Source of the DNA: Chitinophaga pinensis
Lineage (GTDB): Bacteria; Bacteroidota; Bacteroidia; Chitinophagales; Chitinophagaceae
Reading direction: 5' to 3'
Assembly: GCF_007896845.1 (NCBI RefSeq)
Contig: NZ_VOHS01000007.1
Location: forward strand, 186,001-250,000
Length of the DNA: 64,000 nucleotides
Shown: one piece after another, positions 18,073 to 27,983 of the stretch
Layout of the letters: each line of letters starts with the position of its first letter
Position numbering within the stretch: the stretch's first letter is position 1
Position numbers and translations under genes: made by a program
The notes under the pieces: model-generated
The model's database searches: none
What the model was told of the DNA's origin: nothing
The model's input: the letters and a program-made list of their open reading frames with translations, nothing else

Positions 18073-19107
18073 ATGATGAAGAAGTACATGTTAATAGCGG
18101 CGTTGCTGGTAGTGTCATGTTACACAGTCCACGCACAACGCAAAGCCACCCTTGTCAGGGAGGAATTTATAATGGAAAAGCCGCCGGTACCAGCGGCACA
18201 CGCCTCTACTATTACAGCACTGCCAGATGGGGATCTGCTTGCCTCATGGTTTGGCGGAAGCCGGGAAAGTGCACCGGATGTGTGTATCTATGTGGCCCGT
18301 CTGCATAAAGGTAAATGGTCAGCTCCACAGGTAGTAGCCAGCGGTGTAATCAATGATACCACTCGTTATGCGGCGTGGAATCCCGTACTGATCACCACAA
18401 AAGCAGGGCGGGTGATATTATTCTACAAGGTCGGACCTAATCCCCGGGAATGGTGGGGACTCATGATCTCCAGTACCGATAATGGCCATAGCTGGTCAGC
18501 ACCTGAACGTCTGCCTGATAATATACTCGGTCCAATCAAGAATAAACCGGTACAGCTGGCTGATGGAACGATCTTACACCCTTCCAGTACGGAGAGTCTG
18601 GATGAGAAGGACTGGCACATTCATGTGGAACTGTCTGACAGCATCGGGCACCAATGGAAACGGGTGGCAATTGATTGTGATACCTTTGGTGTGATACAGC
18701 CATCCGCACTCTTTCATTCCGGTAAACGCTTACAGCTGCTTTGCCGTAGCAGACAGAATGCGATCGTACAGACCTGGTCCTCTGATAACGGACAGACCTG
18801 GTCACCACTGACAAAACAGTCAATGCTCAATCCCAATTCCGGAATAGATGCAGTAACTACCCGTAAGGGGCAACAGGTGCTTGTGTATAACCCGGCTGTG
18901 TCCGGAAAGGATTGGTGGAACGGTAGAAATGAACTGCGGGTAGCGGTATCAAAAGATGGCGAACACTGGAAAGATGTATATGTACTGGTAAAAGAAGCAA
19001 AGGGCGAGTTCAGTTATCCAGCCATCATACAGACCAAAGATGGATTAATACATATTACCTATACTTATGACAGAAAGAATGTGAAGTACGTGGTGTTGAA
19101 ATTATAA
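18073..19107 (+). CDS. Sialidase-fold (BNR/Asp-box) exported glycosidase
   Basis: A 344-residue six-bladed beta-propeller protein with a signal peptide (MMKKYMLIAALLVVSCYTVHAQ). Asp-box motifs are visible: SSTDNGHSWS, SSDNGQTWS and SKDGEHW. An N-terminal PPVPAAHASTI...GDLLASWFGGSRE and a C-terminal SYPAIIQTKDG match the exo-alpha-sialidase-like BNR group. Classical GH33 uses an arginine triad plus Tyr/Glu; I cannot confirm all of these, so sialic acid as substrate is only likely. The family also contains enzymes for other acidic or deoxy sugars. It is the only degradative enzyme of locus A and sits behind a hairpin. Confidence 0.8.
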   Translation: MMKKYMLIAALLVVSCYTVHAQRKATLVREEFIMEKPPVPAAHASTITALPDGDLLASWFGGSRESAPDVCIYVARLHKGKWSAPQVVASGVINDTTRYAAWNPVLITTKAGRVILFYKVGPNPREWWGLMISSTDNGHSWSAPERLPDNILGPIKNKPVQLADGTILHPSSTESLDEKDWHIHVELSDSIGHQWKRVAIDCDTFGVIQPSALFHSGKRLQLLCRSRQNAIVQTWSSDNGQTWSPLTKQSMLNPNSGIDAVTTRKGQQVLVYNPAVSGKDWWNGRNELRVAVSKDGEHWKDVYVLVKEAKGEFSYPAIIQTKDGLIHITYTYDRKNVKYVVLKL

Positions 19108-19130
19108 ACGCTTACAATTAATGGAGTAGT

Positions 19131-19164
19131 GGCAGTTCACCTTCTGGCGGACTGCCTTTTTTTT
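19131..19164 (+). terminator. Terminator ending locus A
   Basis: An 11-bp stem (GGCAGTTCACC with GGCGGACTGCC, loop TTCT, two mismatched or wobble positions) is followed by eight T. Confidence 0.85.
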
Positions 19165-19203
19165 GAAAAGATCTTCCGTAATTCGTAGTATAAATTTGTT
19201 CTT

Positions 19204-19701
19204 ATGGCTCAACCAGAAGTATGGATGCGCGGCACCCTTCCCGGAATACCCGCTTTATTGCAACCAGTAGCACATGCGTTGTTACAGGCACAGGAAGAAA
19301 TTCATGCGCTGTTACAGAACTTTCCGGATACATTGTTATGGCAACAGCCAGCCGGAGTAGCTGCTGTCGGATTTCATCTGCGGCATATTGCCGGTGTACT
19401 GGACAGATTAACCACATATGCTGCCGGACAGGCATTGTCTGAAGCGCAGCTTGCTTATCTGGCAATAGAGAAAACACCGGAGGAGGTATCGGCAGCCATG
19501 TTGCTGACAGCATTAGATGAACAGATCATAAAGACTATTGAAAAACTAAAAGCAACAGATGAGACAACACTGACGGCGTTTCGTGGCGTAGGCAGGAAGC
19601 AATTACCATCAACTGTCATAGGTTTACTGTTTCATGCAGCAGAACATACTATGCGACATACCGGGCAATTACTTGTAACAGTAAAAGTACTACAGTCGTA
19701 A
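19204..19701 (+). CDS. DinB-fold (DinB_2) putative metal-dependent protein
   Basis: A 165-residue four-helix bundle of the DinB/YfiT superfamily. Likely metal-binding histidines are in GFHLRHIAGVLDR and LFHAAEHTMRHTGQL, the positions used by bacillithiol/mycothiol S-transferase-like members. The actual reaction is unknown; family members often act as thiol-dependent transferases in detoxification. It is a single-gene unit starting 40 bp after the previous terminator. A distinct family member lies at 31034-31546, so this genome carries several. Confidence 0.8.
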   Translation: MAQPEVWMRGTLPGIPALLQPVAHALLQAQEEIHALLQNFPDTLLWQQPAGVAAVGFHLRHIAGVLDRLTTYAAGQALSEAQLAYLAIEKTPEEVSAAMLLTALDEQIIKTIEKLKATDETTLTAFRGVGRKQLPSTVIGLLFHAAEHTMRHTGQLLVTVKVLQS

Positions 19702-20366
19702 CCGTTAGTATGGTCAATTGTTAACCTTTTTTTATTTTTTTCAGGGATGTTTATAAATTCTTTAACAAACAGTATTCGTGTGTTTTTTACTATAAAAAGT
19801 AGTAAAACGCCGAAAAAATAGATGTTGACAAATATTTCTCTACTTATACTACTAGTTTTTGCAACTTGTTAATTGTTAACAGAGTTTTAAAATTGTTAAT
19901 GCAAATTAAAATTAACAGTTAATATTTTGCTTTGTGAAAAAAGTCTCTATTTTTACCGCAGATTGCTAAAACGATTATGCAGATGAAGCTGTCTGAAAAG
20001 CCGTAAAACGTAATGGAAAAAAGGAAACATGCAATGCCAGCGAACGGTGTATGTCATGTGTGTATTCAAAAAAATAAACGTTATTGAACAAAAATAATTT
20101 CACTTGTTAAAAACCATTTGTTAATCGGAACCAGTGTCATTTTGCGAGAAACTATTATGAACTTATTTCCAGCTTTAGCTTAAGGAAATGTTTGATCCCG
20201 TATAACTGCGATATGCAGTGTATAGGGCGATTTAATTAACTCAGCTTTCATTACCGTAAGGTTAATGAGATAGGGAAACGCATGTTTGAATCCCGCTGTG
20301 CCACGTGCAGCGAGGAAATGGGGCCGTATTGCCAGATACGCTGCTTTAATACCAAAATTGAAATAT
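19702..20366. other. Long AT-rich leader of SusC/SusD pair B with repeated TTGTTAA
   Basis: No gene in 665 bp. The motif TTGTTAA (or its complement) recurs at 19718, 19866, 19873, 19893, about 19912, 20104 and 20118. The open frame that precedes ATG 20367 from 20286 has no domain or signal character and is treated as leader. This region probably holds the promoter and regulator sites of pair B. Confidence 0.45.
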
Positions 20367-23333
20367 ATGAAGAGAGGCTTCTCATTTTTTTCCCGGGTAT
20401 GCCTGCACAGCTTATGGATGCTACTCCTGTCGCTGGTAGCATTTTCCCAGAACAAGGTCATTACCGGTAAAGTAACAGATGCGCAGGGGAATACTCCCTT
20501 ACCGGGTGTGACAGTACAGGTGCAGGGTACGAGTAAAGGTACACAGACAGGACCTGACGGAACTTATAAACTGGAAGCTCCACAAGGTGCTACTACACTG
20601 GTTTTCACATTTGTCGGATATAAGAAACTGGAACAGCCTATTAGTGCGTCAGGTACCACGAATGTAACCATGGCCGCTGATGTTACAGCATTGAAAGATG
20701 TGGTAGTAGTAGGTTATGGTACACAGAAGAAAACAGAGGTTACTTCTGCGATCACCTCTGTTACTGCTGATGATTTCAGACAGAGTGGTGCACGTAACGC
20801 AATGGACCTCGTACAGGGTAAAGTAGCTGGTTTACAGATCACACGTACCAGCGGTTCTAACCCGAATAATGGTCCGGCTATACAGCTGCGTAGTGTTACT
20901 ACCCTTAATAAAAATCAGGGGCCGTTAATCGTAGTGGATGGTATTCCTGGCGGTAATCTCGACCTGCTGCAACAGGATGATATCGAATCTATTTCTGTAC
21001 TGAAAGATGGTTCTGCAGCTGCAATTTATGGTACACGTGCAAACGCCGGTGTTGTGCTGATCACCACCAAACGTGGTAAAGCAGGCTCTCCGCGTGTAGA
21101 CTACAATACGTATTTCCGTAAGGAGTATACACAGCGTATGCCTAAGTTCCTTACTGCTGATGAATATGCAGCAAAGATTGCCAGTGGTGAAATTAAATCA
21201 GAAGACAAGGGGCACAGAACTGATTTTCCTGATCTGCTGATCAATCATGACAACCTTACACAATATCATAACCTGGCATTCTCTGGTGGTAGCGAAAACA
21301 CCAGTTACCGTGCCAGCGTATACTATTCTAATCTGGAAGGTGTATTAAAAGAGAACGAGCGTCAACAGTATGGTGGTCGTCTGAGTATTACATCAAAAGG
21401 TCTGGACAATCGTCTGACCGGCCAGTTCAACCTTGCTACCAACGTTAATAATGCAAATCTGCTGACGGATGGTGGTAATCTGGTAGGATACTTTACTTTC
21501 CAGCCTACTTATTCTCCTTATAATGATGATGGCTCATGGTATTTTGAACAGACGAGTACAAATGAACTGGCTCGTTTGCATCAGCAGACCTACAAACGTC
21601 AGCAGCAGACAACTTCTGCGGATGCAAAAGTATCACTGGACCTCGTGAAAGGATTGAAAGCATCCATCTTCGGTGCAGTAACCCGCGACAGCTGGACAGA
21701 TGGTCAATATGCAGACCGTGCCTCTGAGTTATCGATAGAGTCCTATCAGGGATCCGGCTGGGCTGCACAGAACAGTGAACTCAAATTAAAATATGCAGTA
21801 GAACCTACACTCGAGTATAATCTGACAGCAAATCAGCATACCATTTCAGCAGTAGCTGGTTACAGCTATCGTTATGATGTGGAACAGGGTTTTGATGGCA
21901 GCAACTATGGTTTTTTGAACGACAGATTTCATGAAGATAATCTGGGCGCCGGTAACCAGATCAAGTTAGGTAAAGCAACCATTGGCAGTTACAAAAACGA
22001 CAATACACTGATCGCATTCTTCGGAAGAGTAAACTATGTATTCAATGATAAATACATGGCATCAGCTATTATACGTCGTGAAGGTTCTTCCAAATTTGGT
22101 GTTAATAATAAATGGGGAAATTTCCCGGCTATCTCCGCGGGATGGAATCTGCACAAAGAAGATTTCCTGAGCAATGTTAGTTTCATTGATCAATTGAAAG
22201 TAAGACTTGGTTATGGTGTAACCGGTAACTCTGATTTTGATAACTATGCTTCTCTTGTATTGTTAGGAACAGGTGGTGCTTACCTTTATCCTGACGGTGT
22301 ATGGCGTGAGACCTATGGTCCTAACACCAACCCGAACCCGGATCTGAGATGGGAAAAGAAAGCGGAGTGGAACTTTGGTATTGACTATACCTTCTTTAAA
22401 GGACGTTTAGGTGGTTCCATTGACCTGTTTAGCCGTAAAACAACTGATCTGATCTCCACATTTAAATCTCAGGTGCCTTCACAGGTACAACAGGATATCT
22501 GGACCAACGTGGGTACTTTCAAATCAAAGGGTATAGAGTTGATGGTGAATGCGGTAGTAATGGATAAGAAAGATTTTCGCTGGAATACAGACCTGACTTT
22601 CAGTACAGCAAGTAACATCGTGTCTTCTTTCTCTAACCAGACATATAAGATGACATTCCTCGACCGTGGTGATATCGGTGGTTATGGTGCACTTGGAAAT
22701 GCGCTGAGAACATACGAAGGTGGTAAACTGGGTAACTTCTATGGTAAACGTTTCGCAGGATTCACGGACGATGGTAAATGGCGTTTCTATAAGAGAGATG
22801 GCAGTACCGGTCCGGCAGATGAGATCAGCCGTGATAATGATCAGGCGGTGATCGGAAATGCTATTCCTAAGTACTATGCGTCAATGACCAATAGCTTTAA
22901 ATATAAAAACTGGGATCTGCGCATCTTCATGCGTGGTAAGTTCGGTTTCGACATTCTGAATACGAATGAATTGCTGTATGGTAATAAGGCTGCTTTGCCA
23001 AGTAACGTGCTGAGAACTGCATTTACCAAACACGCTAAACTGAATGATAGCTTCCAGTATTCAGACTACTATCTTGAAAACGGTAGTTATTTAAAACTGG
23101 ATGAGGTGACCCTTGGTTACAATGTTCCATTCAAAAATAAATATATCCGCAACATGCGGGTGTACTTTACCGGCGGTAATCTGGCTACTATCACCGGTTA
23201 CTCAGGTAATGACCCTGACTTCGTAAAAGATACAGGTCTGAATCCGGGTATTGATGCGTTAAACAACAGCGATGACCGCAGATCTTATCTGAGCACAAGG
23301 TCCTTCATGCTGGGATTGAATGTGGGCTTCTGA
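20367..23333 (+). CDS. SusC-like TonB-dependent receptor (pair B)
   Basis: A 988-residue outer-membrane transporter. The signal peptide ends near LVAFSQ, followed by a carboxypeptidase-D-like domain (GKVTDAQGNTPLPGVTVQV), the SusC signature DVVVVGYGTQKK, a plug (GPLIVVDGIPGG, ISVLKDGSAAAIYGTRANAGV) and a barrel ending in LGLNVGF. No STN domain is present, so it is not controlled by a FecR cascade. The start at 20367 gives a proper signal peptide (MKRGFSFFSRV), while the longer frame does not. It pairs with the SusD gene 21 bp downstream. No glycosidase is attached. Confidence 0.94.
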   Translation: MKRGFSFFSRVCLHSLWMLLLSLVAFSQNKVITGKVTDAQGNTPLPGVTVQVQGTSKGTQTGPDGTYKLEAPQGATTLVFTFVGYKKLEQPISASGTTNVTMAADVTALKDVVVVGYGTQKKTEVTSAITSVTADDFRQSGARNAMDLVQGKVAGLQITRTSGSNPNNGPAIQLRSVTTLNKNQGPLIVVDGIPGGNLDLLQQDDIESISVLKDGSAAAIYGTRANAGVVLITTKRGKAGSPRVDYNTYFRKEYTQRMPKFLTADEYAAKIASGEIKSEDKGHRTDFPDLLINHDNLTQYHNLAFSGGSENTSYRASVYYSNLEGVLKENERQQYGGRLSITSKGLDNRLTGQFNLATNVNNANLLTDGGNLVGYFTFQPTYSPYNDDGSWYFEQTSTNELARLHQQTYKRQQQTTSADAKVSLDLVKGLKASIFGAVTRDSWTDGQYADRASELSIESYQGSGWAAQNSELKLKYAVEPTLEYNLTANQHTISAVAGYSYRYDVEQGFDGSNYGFLNDRFHEDNLGAGNQIKLGKATIGSYKNDNTLIAFFGRVNYVFNDKYMASAIIRREGSSKFGVNNKWGNFPAISAGWNLHKEDFLSNVSFIDQLKVRLGYGVTGNSDFDNYASLVLLGTGGAYLYPDGVWRETYGPNTNPNPDLRWEKKAEWNFGIDYTFFKGRLGGSIDLFSRKTTDLISTFKSQVPSQVQQDIWTNVGTFKSKGIELMVNAVVMDKKDFRWNTDLTFSTASNIVSSFSNQTYKMTFLDRGDIGGYGALGNALRTYEGGKLGNFYGKRFAGFTDDGKWRFYKRDGSTGPADEISRDNDQAVIGNAIPKYYASMTNSFKYKNWDLRIFMRGKFGFDILNTNELLYGNKAALPSNVLRTAFTKHAKLNDSFQYSDYYLENGSYLKLDEVTLGYNVPFKNKYIRNMRVYFTGGNLATITGYSGNDPDFVKDTGLNPGIDALNNSDDRRSYLSTRSFMLGLNVGF

Positions 23334-23354
23334 TAACCTAATTAAACAATTAAG

Positions 23355-24986
23355 ATGAAACGAGTTTCGAAAATAGCAACATATGCAGCGCTCGCATTAC
23401 TTCCTGTATTTGGGAGCAGCTGTACCGATCTGACTGAAAATGTGTATGACCAGATTGATACACGTAATTTCTATAATAATAAAGAAGAAGTAGTATCCGC
23501 AGTATTAAGACCATATACCCATGCGAATGCATGGTTAACGCCGGGTCAGAATGGATGGTGGCGTCTGAGTGAGTTATCCGCAGATCAGCTGGCATGGCCA
23601 CAGAAAGGTCGTCATGGTTATGATGGTGGTAACTGGATCCGCCTGCACTATCATACATGGCTGGTGGATGATGGTCCGATCCTGGACTGTTGGTATCTGA
23701 CATGGACGGGTTTAGGTTTCTGTACTACTGCCATTGAAAACCTGGAGCGTCGTGAAGCCGGTGAGATGGGTATTACACAGGCAGAAAAGGATGCATATGT
23801 GTCTGAGTTAAGATTACTGCGTGCATTTCACTATCTCCGTATCATGGATATCTGGGGTAATGTACCTATCGTAACACAGGTAGGTATTCCGGTTAGTCCG
23901 CCTACAGCAACGCGTAAAGAGGTATTTGAATTTGTTGAAAAAGAGATCCTTGATCATATTGAAGATGCTCCGGTACTGAGTAAGGCACTGATCGGACGTA
24001 TGTCTAAAGCAGGTGCTTATTCAATGCTTGTTGAACTGTATCTGAATGCGGAAAAATGGACAGGTACGCCAAGATGGGATGACTGTATCGCTGCTGCCAA
24101 TAAACTCATCAGCGGTGAAGCAGGTGGTATGAATGGTGCGCTTGCACTGGATCCGAATATCACAGATACCTATAAACCGGATAACGATCTGTCTAAAGAA
24201 ATCATCTTTTCTATAGCATATGATTATCAGGTGGCAGACTTTACACCACAGTGGACAGGCGATTTCTACCACTTTAATCAGGGTCTTATCAACGGTAATG
24301 ATCGTAATGGTAATGATGGTGTGGTGGTAATCCCAGGTGTATACACCACTTTCAGTGATGCAGATAAACGCAAGAAAGAATGGATATCAGAAGGACCACA
24401 GTGGAAATATGGTTCAAATGGTACTGATCCTGTAATATCAAGCGGTGGTAATGAATATAATGGTCAGCAGCTGGTATTTGTTGATAACATCCGTAAAAAC
24501 AAACTCGGTAGCACTGTATCAGATATGACGCAGGGTGAAGAAAATAGCGGTGTCCGTTTCAATAAATATAAACTGGGTGCCATCAATGATCCTCATTACA
24601 GAAGCACTGACTGGGCTGTTTACCGTTTATCATGGGTATATTTTGCAAAAGCAGAGGCACTTATGCGTAAGAATGGCGGAACAGCTACACAGGAAGCGGT
24701 TGACCTGATCAACGCCTGTAAACAACGTGCTTTTGCACCAGAAGTATGGGAAGCCAATAAGTACACTGTTTCTACACTGACTATGGATGAACTGCTGGCC
24801 GAACTGGGTCGTGAGTTTATCTTTGAAGGTTACCGTCGTCAGGAACTGATCCGTTGGAATAAGTTTACCACTGCTTCATGGTGGGATCACAAACCTTCTG
24901 AGCAATTCAGAGAGCTGTTTGCCATTCCTCAGGTGCAGCGTGCATTGAACGTTAATCTGGAACAGAATCCGGGCTATCCTAAATAG
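23355..24986 (+). CDS. SusD/RagB-like lipoprotein (pair B)
   Basis: A 543-residue lipoprotein with signal sequence and Cys in GSSCTDL. It contains the N-terminal SusD-like domain (LRLLRAFHYLRIMDIWGNVP, the typical first TPR helix) and a C-terminal RagB/SusD domain (AKAEALMRKNGG, LAELGREFIFEGYRRQELIRW, LEQNPGYPK). These endings are canonical. It binds the glycan at the surface and delivers it to the SusC barrel. It is second in a two-gene operon and is followed by a strong terminator 90 bp away. Confidence 0.94.
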   Translation: MKRVSKIATYAALALLPVFGSSCTDLTENVYDQIDTRNFYNNKEEVVSAVLRPYTHANAWLTPGQNGWWRLSELSADQLAWPQKGRHGYDGGNWIRLHYHTWLVDDGPILDCWYLTWTGLGFCTTAIENLERREAGEMGITQAEKDAYVSELRLLRAFHYLRIMDIWGNVPIVTQVGIPVSPPTATRKEVFEFVEKEILDHIEDAPVLSKALIGRMSKAGAYSMLVELYLNAEKWTGTPRWDDCIAAANKLISGEAGGMNGALALDPNITDTYKPDNDLSKEIIFSIAYDYQVADFTPQWTGDFYHFNQGLINGNDRNGNDGVVVIPGVYTTFSDADKRKKEWISEGPQWKYGSNGTDPVISSGGNEYNGQQLVFVDNIRKNKLGSTVSDMTQGEENSGVRFNKYKLGAINDPHYRSTDWAVYRLSWVYFAKAEALMRKNGGTATQEAVDLINACKQRAFAPEVWEANKYTVSTLTMDELLAELGREFIFEGYRRQELIRWNKFTTASWWDHKPSEQFRELFAIPQVQRALNVNLEQNPGYPK

Positions 24987-25077
24987 TGAGTTTACCTGCA
25001 CTACTTGCCGTGCGGTTTATATAAACGAACATCAGATGTCGTCATGCCCTTCCGGCTGGCGACATTTGTGTTTTATC

Positions 25078-25117
25078 TGCGCGGTACGCATTTATAATGC
25101 GTACCGCGCATTTTACT
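25078..25117 (+). terminator. Terminator after pair B
   Basis: A 15-bp perfect stem (TGCGCGGTACGCATT with its complement) has a 3-nt loop and is followed by TTTTAC. Confidence 0.82.
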
Positions 25118-25539
25118 TTGTATCCTATTGCCGTTTGTTAACACAATGATCTTGGATGGTAACATTATCGTGCTATGTGTTTTTTGATTGGTAATCAGGA
25201 CATTTGTTGAAGAAGTCTGAGTTTGCCCATATACCTGACAGATCTGACCTGTTATGCATATTTTCCAATCTCAATTTTAGGACTTAGAATAAATTATTGT
25301 AGTACCCTGACAGTTGTAGCATTGTTAGTAAATTATTAGTGAATAGTTCATGTATCGCGGATCACCCTTATCATTAAGCGTCTATACTATCAGATGGTCA
25401 AGGTAACCCTGTGTAAATACATATATAAGTTAATGGTACTGACACATGCCGGCCAATATCCCGGTAATATTGCGCTGTAAGAGGTTTTTATATAAAATAT
25501 GTCATTATAAAATTTAAAATAAACAGATAAGCTATACCA
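25118..25539. other. Intergenic region before the tail-fibre-like gene
   Basis: 422 bp, AT-rich and without an open frame of note. I see no clear promoter box or repeat beyond the TATATAAAATATG stretch near 25490-25502. Confidence 0.4.
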
Positions 25540-26649
25540 ATGAAAGTATTTATTAAATCCGCAGCAGCTGCGATGTTTGTGATCAGTGCTGCTTTATCCG
25601 CGAATGCGCAATCATATATTCAGGATCAGACTACGAGTGCACAGAATGCCAATTTCTGGATTTCCGGGTACGGAAAAACCAGTAATGGACTATGGCTGGC
25701 GAAGGACGGTGCTGATGTGGCTATTACGGGTATCCGTATTACCAACTTCGCTGAGACGCGCGGGGCTAACTTTCAGCTGACCAATGGGTCTACACCCGGA
25801 CTGGCAACATGGGTCCATGATGGTACTACCTGGGTGGAACGCATGAGAATTGCTTCCAACGGTTGGGTGGGAATAGGTACCACTACGCCCGGTGATCTGT
25901 TTGAAGTGAAAGGCGCTGTTGGTAGTATGAGATTTTCCAAAGATGGTAATGGTATTTCTTTCAACAGACCGAATGCAAACTATATCGTTGCAAATAACCC
26001 CGGTGGTTTCTTCATCTTCCAGACCGGTGGAGGGAACGAGCGTATGCGTATAGATAGTACCGGTAACGTGGGGTTCGGCGTTACGGTGCCGGTTGCGAAG
26101 GTTGACATTGGTGGCCTTGGAGAGCCATTGAGAGTTTCCCGTACTGGTGCCGGTACATGGTCTATGACGCTTACTCCTGATCCGACGGGTGCAGGTAGTA
26201 GTTTGCATATGAATTCACTGACATTGGCGAACAGAACATCTACCGGCGACTTTGCTATCGCTACGCAGTCAACCGGGCAACCGACATTTGTTGTTAAACA
26301 GAATGGTAATGTTGGTATCGGCACCACAGATCCCAAGGCTTATAAGCTCGCTGTAGAAGGAACTATCGGCGCCAGAAAGATAAAGGTGACACAACAGGTT
26401 GGCTGGGCCGACTTTGTATTTGAACCAGATTATAAACTCCCCTCTTTATCTGAAGTGGAACAATTCATTATTGCACATAAACACCTGCCGGATGTACCTT
26501 CTGCCAAAGAAGTGGCTAAAGAGGGTGTAGATCTTGGTGAAATGAATAAGATCCTGTTGCAGAAAATAGAAGAACTGACACTGCATATGATCGAGCTGCA
26601 GAAAGAGGTGAAAGAGCTGAAGGCTGTTGCAGGAAAAGAAGCTAAATAG
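25540..26649 (+). CDS. Secreted tail-fibre-like repeat protein
   Basis: A 369-residue exported protein (signal peptide to SANAQ). It has several GNVGIGTTxP repeats (GWVGIGTTTPGDLFEV, GNVGFGVTVPVAKVDI, GNVGIGTTDPKAYKLAV) that resemble phage tail-fibre beta-helix turns. Its C-terminal region (LPSLSEVEQFIIAHKHLPDVPSAKEV, then a coiled-coil EMNKILLQKIEELTLHMIELQKEVKELK) is the form typical of Bacteroidota surface proteins related to the S74 tail-fibre chaperone domain. Trimer assembly through the coiled coil is likely. The role is unknown, perhaps adhesion. No phage genes surround it, so it is a chromosomal surface protein. Confidence 0.8.
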   Translation: MKVFIKSAAAAMFVISAALSANAQSYIQDQTTSAQNANFWISGYGKTSNGLWLAKDGADVAITGIRITNFAETRGANFQLTNGSTPGLATWVHDGTTWVERMRIASNGWVGIGTTTPGDLFEVKGAVGSMRFSKDGNGISFNRPNANYIVANNPGGFFIFQTGGGNERMRIDSTGNVGFGVTVPVAKVDIGGLGEPLRVSRTGAGTWSMTLTPDPTGAGSSLHMNSLTLANRTSTGDFAIATQSTGQPTFVVKQNGNVGIGTTDPKAYKLAVEGTIGARKIKVTQQVGWADFVFEPDYKLPSLSEVEQFIIAHKHLPDVPSAKEVAKEGVDLGEMNKILLQKIEELTLHMIELQKEVKELKAVAGKEAK

Positions 26650-26692
26650 ACATTAAAATGCGCCAGCCGGCGCTGTCAGGTTAATATAGTTG

Positions 26693-26732
26693 AACAAGCC
26701 GTCTCTATCTGTAAGGAGACGGCTTTGTTGTG
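26693..26732. terminator. Bidirectional terminator
   Basis: AACAAGCCGTCTC pairs with GAGACGGCTTTGTT (one bulged base). It lies between the convergent tail-fibre-like and dinB genes. Confidence 0.78.
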
Positions 26733-26765
26733 TACACTAAGTTTATTCGGGCAGCATTGAGCTGG

Positions 26766-27883
26766 TTAAGGCAGTTCGTCAAACAGTGATAATTGTATCG
26801 TATTATCCGGCCGGTTATTGACCGGAACAATCTCCCCAAAATTAGACAGAGATATTCCCAATAAGCGTACTGGTTTGTCTTCTGGTTCAGTTGCCAGCAA
26901 TAGCTGTTTCGCGGTTTCCAGTATCTTCTCCAGATCACCGACAGGAAAAGGGAAGGACTGATTACGGGTGATCTGCCTGAAATCGCTGTATTTGATCTTT
27001 AAAGTAACCGTTCTGCCTTTCAGCCCATATCGTTTTAATCGTTCGTATACCGTTACTGCAATCTTTTCCAGTTCTGCATTCATCTCTTCCGTGCGCGTCA
27101 GGTCATAAGGGAAGGTATCTTCTGCGCCGAGAGATTTTGTTTCGCGATGTGGTTGTATTTCCCGTTCGTCAATGCCTCTGACAATCCTGTAATAGAATGC
27201 GCCTACTTTCCCGAAGTGCGTTTTCAGGTCATTTTCAGATAAGCGTTTCAGGTCTGCGCCGGTGTGCAGGCCCATTCGTTTCATCTTTTCTGCTGTGACT
27301 TTCCCTACACCAAAGAACTTCTCAACCGGTAATTTTTCCATGAAGGATTCAATGGAAGAAGGACCGATGAAGGTGAGTCCGTCGGGCTTATTCAGATCGG
27401 AAGCAATCTTTGCGACGAACTTATTCACAGATACGCCTGCGGAAGCGGTGAGCTGTAATTCGTCTTTAATAGCCTGTTTGATGAGTTTTGCAATTTCGAT
27501 GGCTGAACCGATCTGTTGTTTGTCTTCGGTGACATCCAGAAATGCTTCATCCAGAGAGAGAGGTTCAATGATATCGGTATGGCGGGAAAATATCTCCCGT
27601 ATTTTGCGGGAGGCTTCTTTATAGACATCGAATCTTGGTCTGATGAAAATCAGTTCAGGACAAAGCTGTAAAGCTCTTTTGGAGGGCATGGCAGAGCGAA
27701 CGCCAAACTTACGCGCTTCATAGCTCGCTGTTGCGACCACGCCACCTCTACCTTCGGGAGATCCACCTACTGCTATTGCTTTACCGCGATAATCAGGGTT
27801 GTCACGTTGTTCTACAGACGCATAAATGCATCCATGTCAATATGAATGATCTTCCGTAGTTTCTTATTTGTTTCACTCTCCAT
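26766..27883 (-). pseudogene. dinB: DNA polymerase IV (Y family) with a -1 frameshift
   Basis: Translesion DNA polymerase IV. The real start is ATG at 27881-27883 (MESETNKKLRKIIHIDMDAF), but the frame breaks at 27824-27826: three A stand where four are needed to continue into YASVEQRDNPDYRGKAIAVGG. From there the correct frame runs to the stop. Catalytic carboxylates are in IDMDAF (before the break) and PLSLDEAFLDV (SxDE motif). Palm, thumb (VGKVTAEKMKRMG) and little-finger domains are complete, and the C-terminal QLSLFDELP is a beta-clamp-binding motif. Repaired length is 372 residues. As written, only a product lacking the first catalytic Asp could be made. Confidence 0.88.
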
Positions 27884-27983
27884 GTTAGCCGTAGATCTAC
27901 AAAGCTACGTCAGTTTACCGAGGAATTGTTCTGCGTGGTGCAGGTGTGATTTAACACCTGTTTATCCATTTTATCCAGCATAT

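Noticed and set aside
25690..26208. 172-codon minus-strand frame
   Set aside because: Antisense to the tail-fibre-like gene. His/Thr-rich shadow.
25540..26649. Prophage remnant suggested by the tail-fibre-like protein
   Set aside because: No other phage genes, integrase or att-like repeats nearby, and the protein has a Sec signal peptide.
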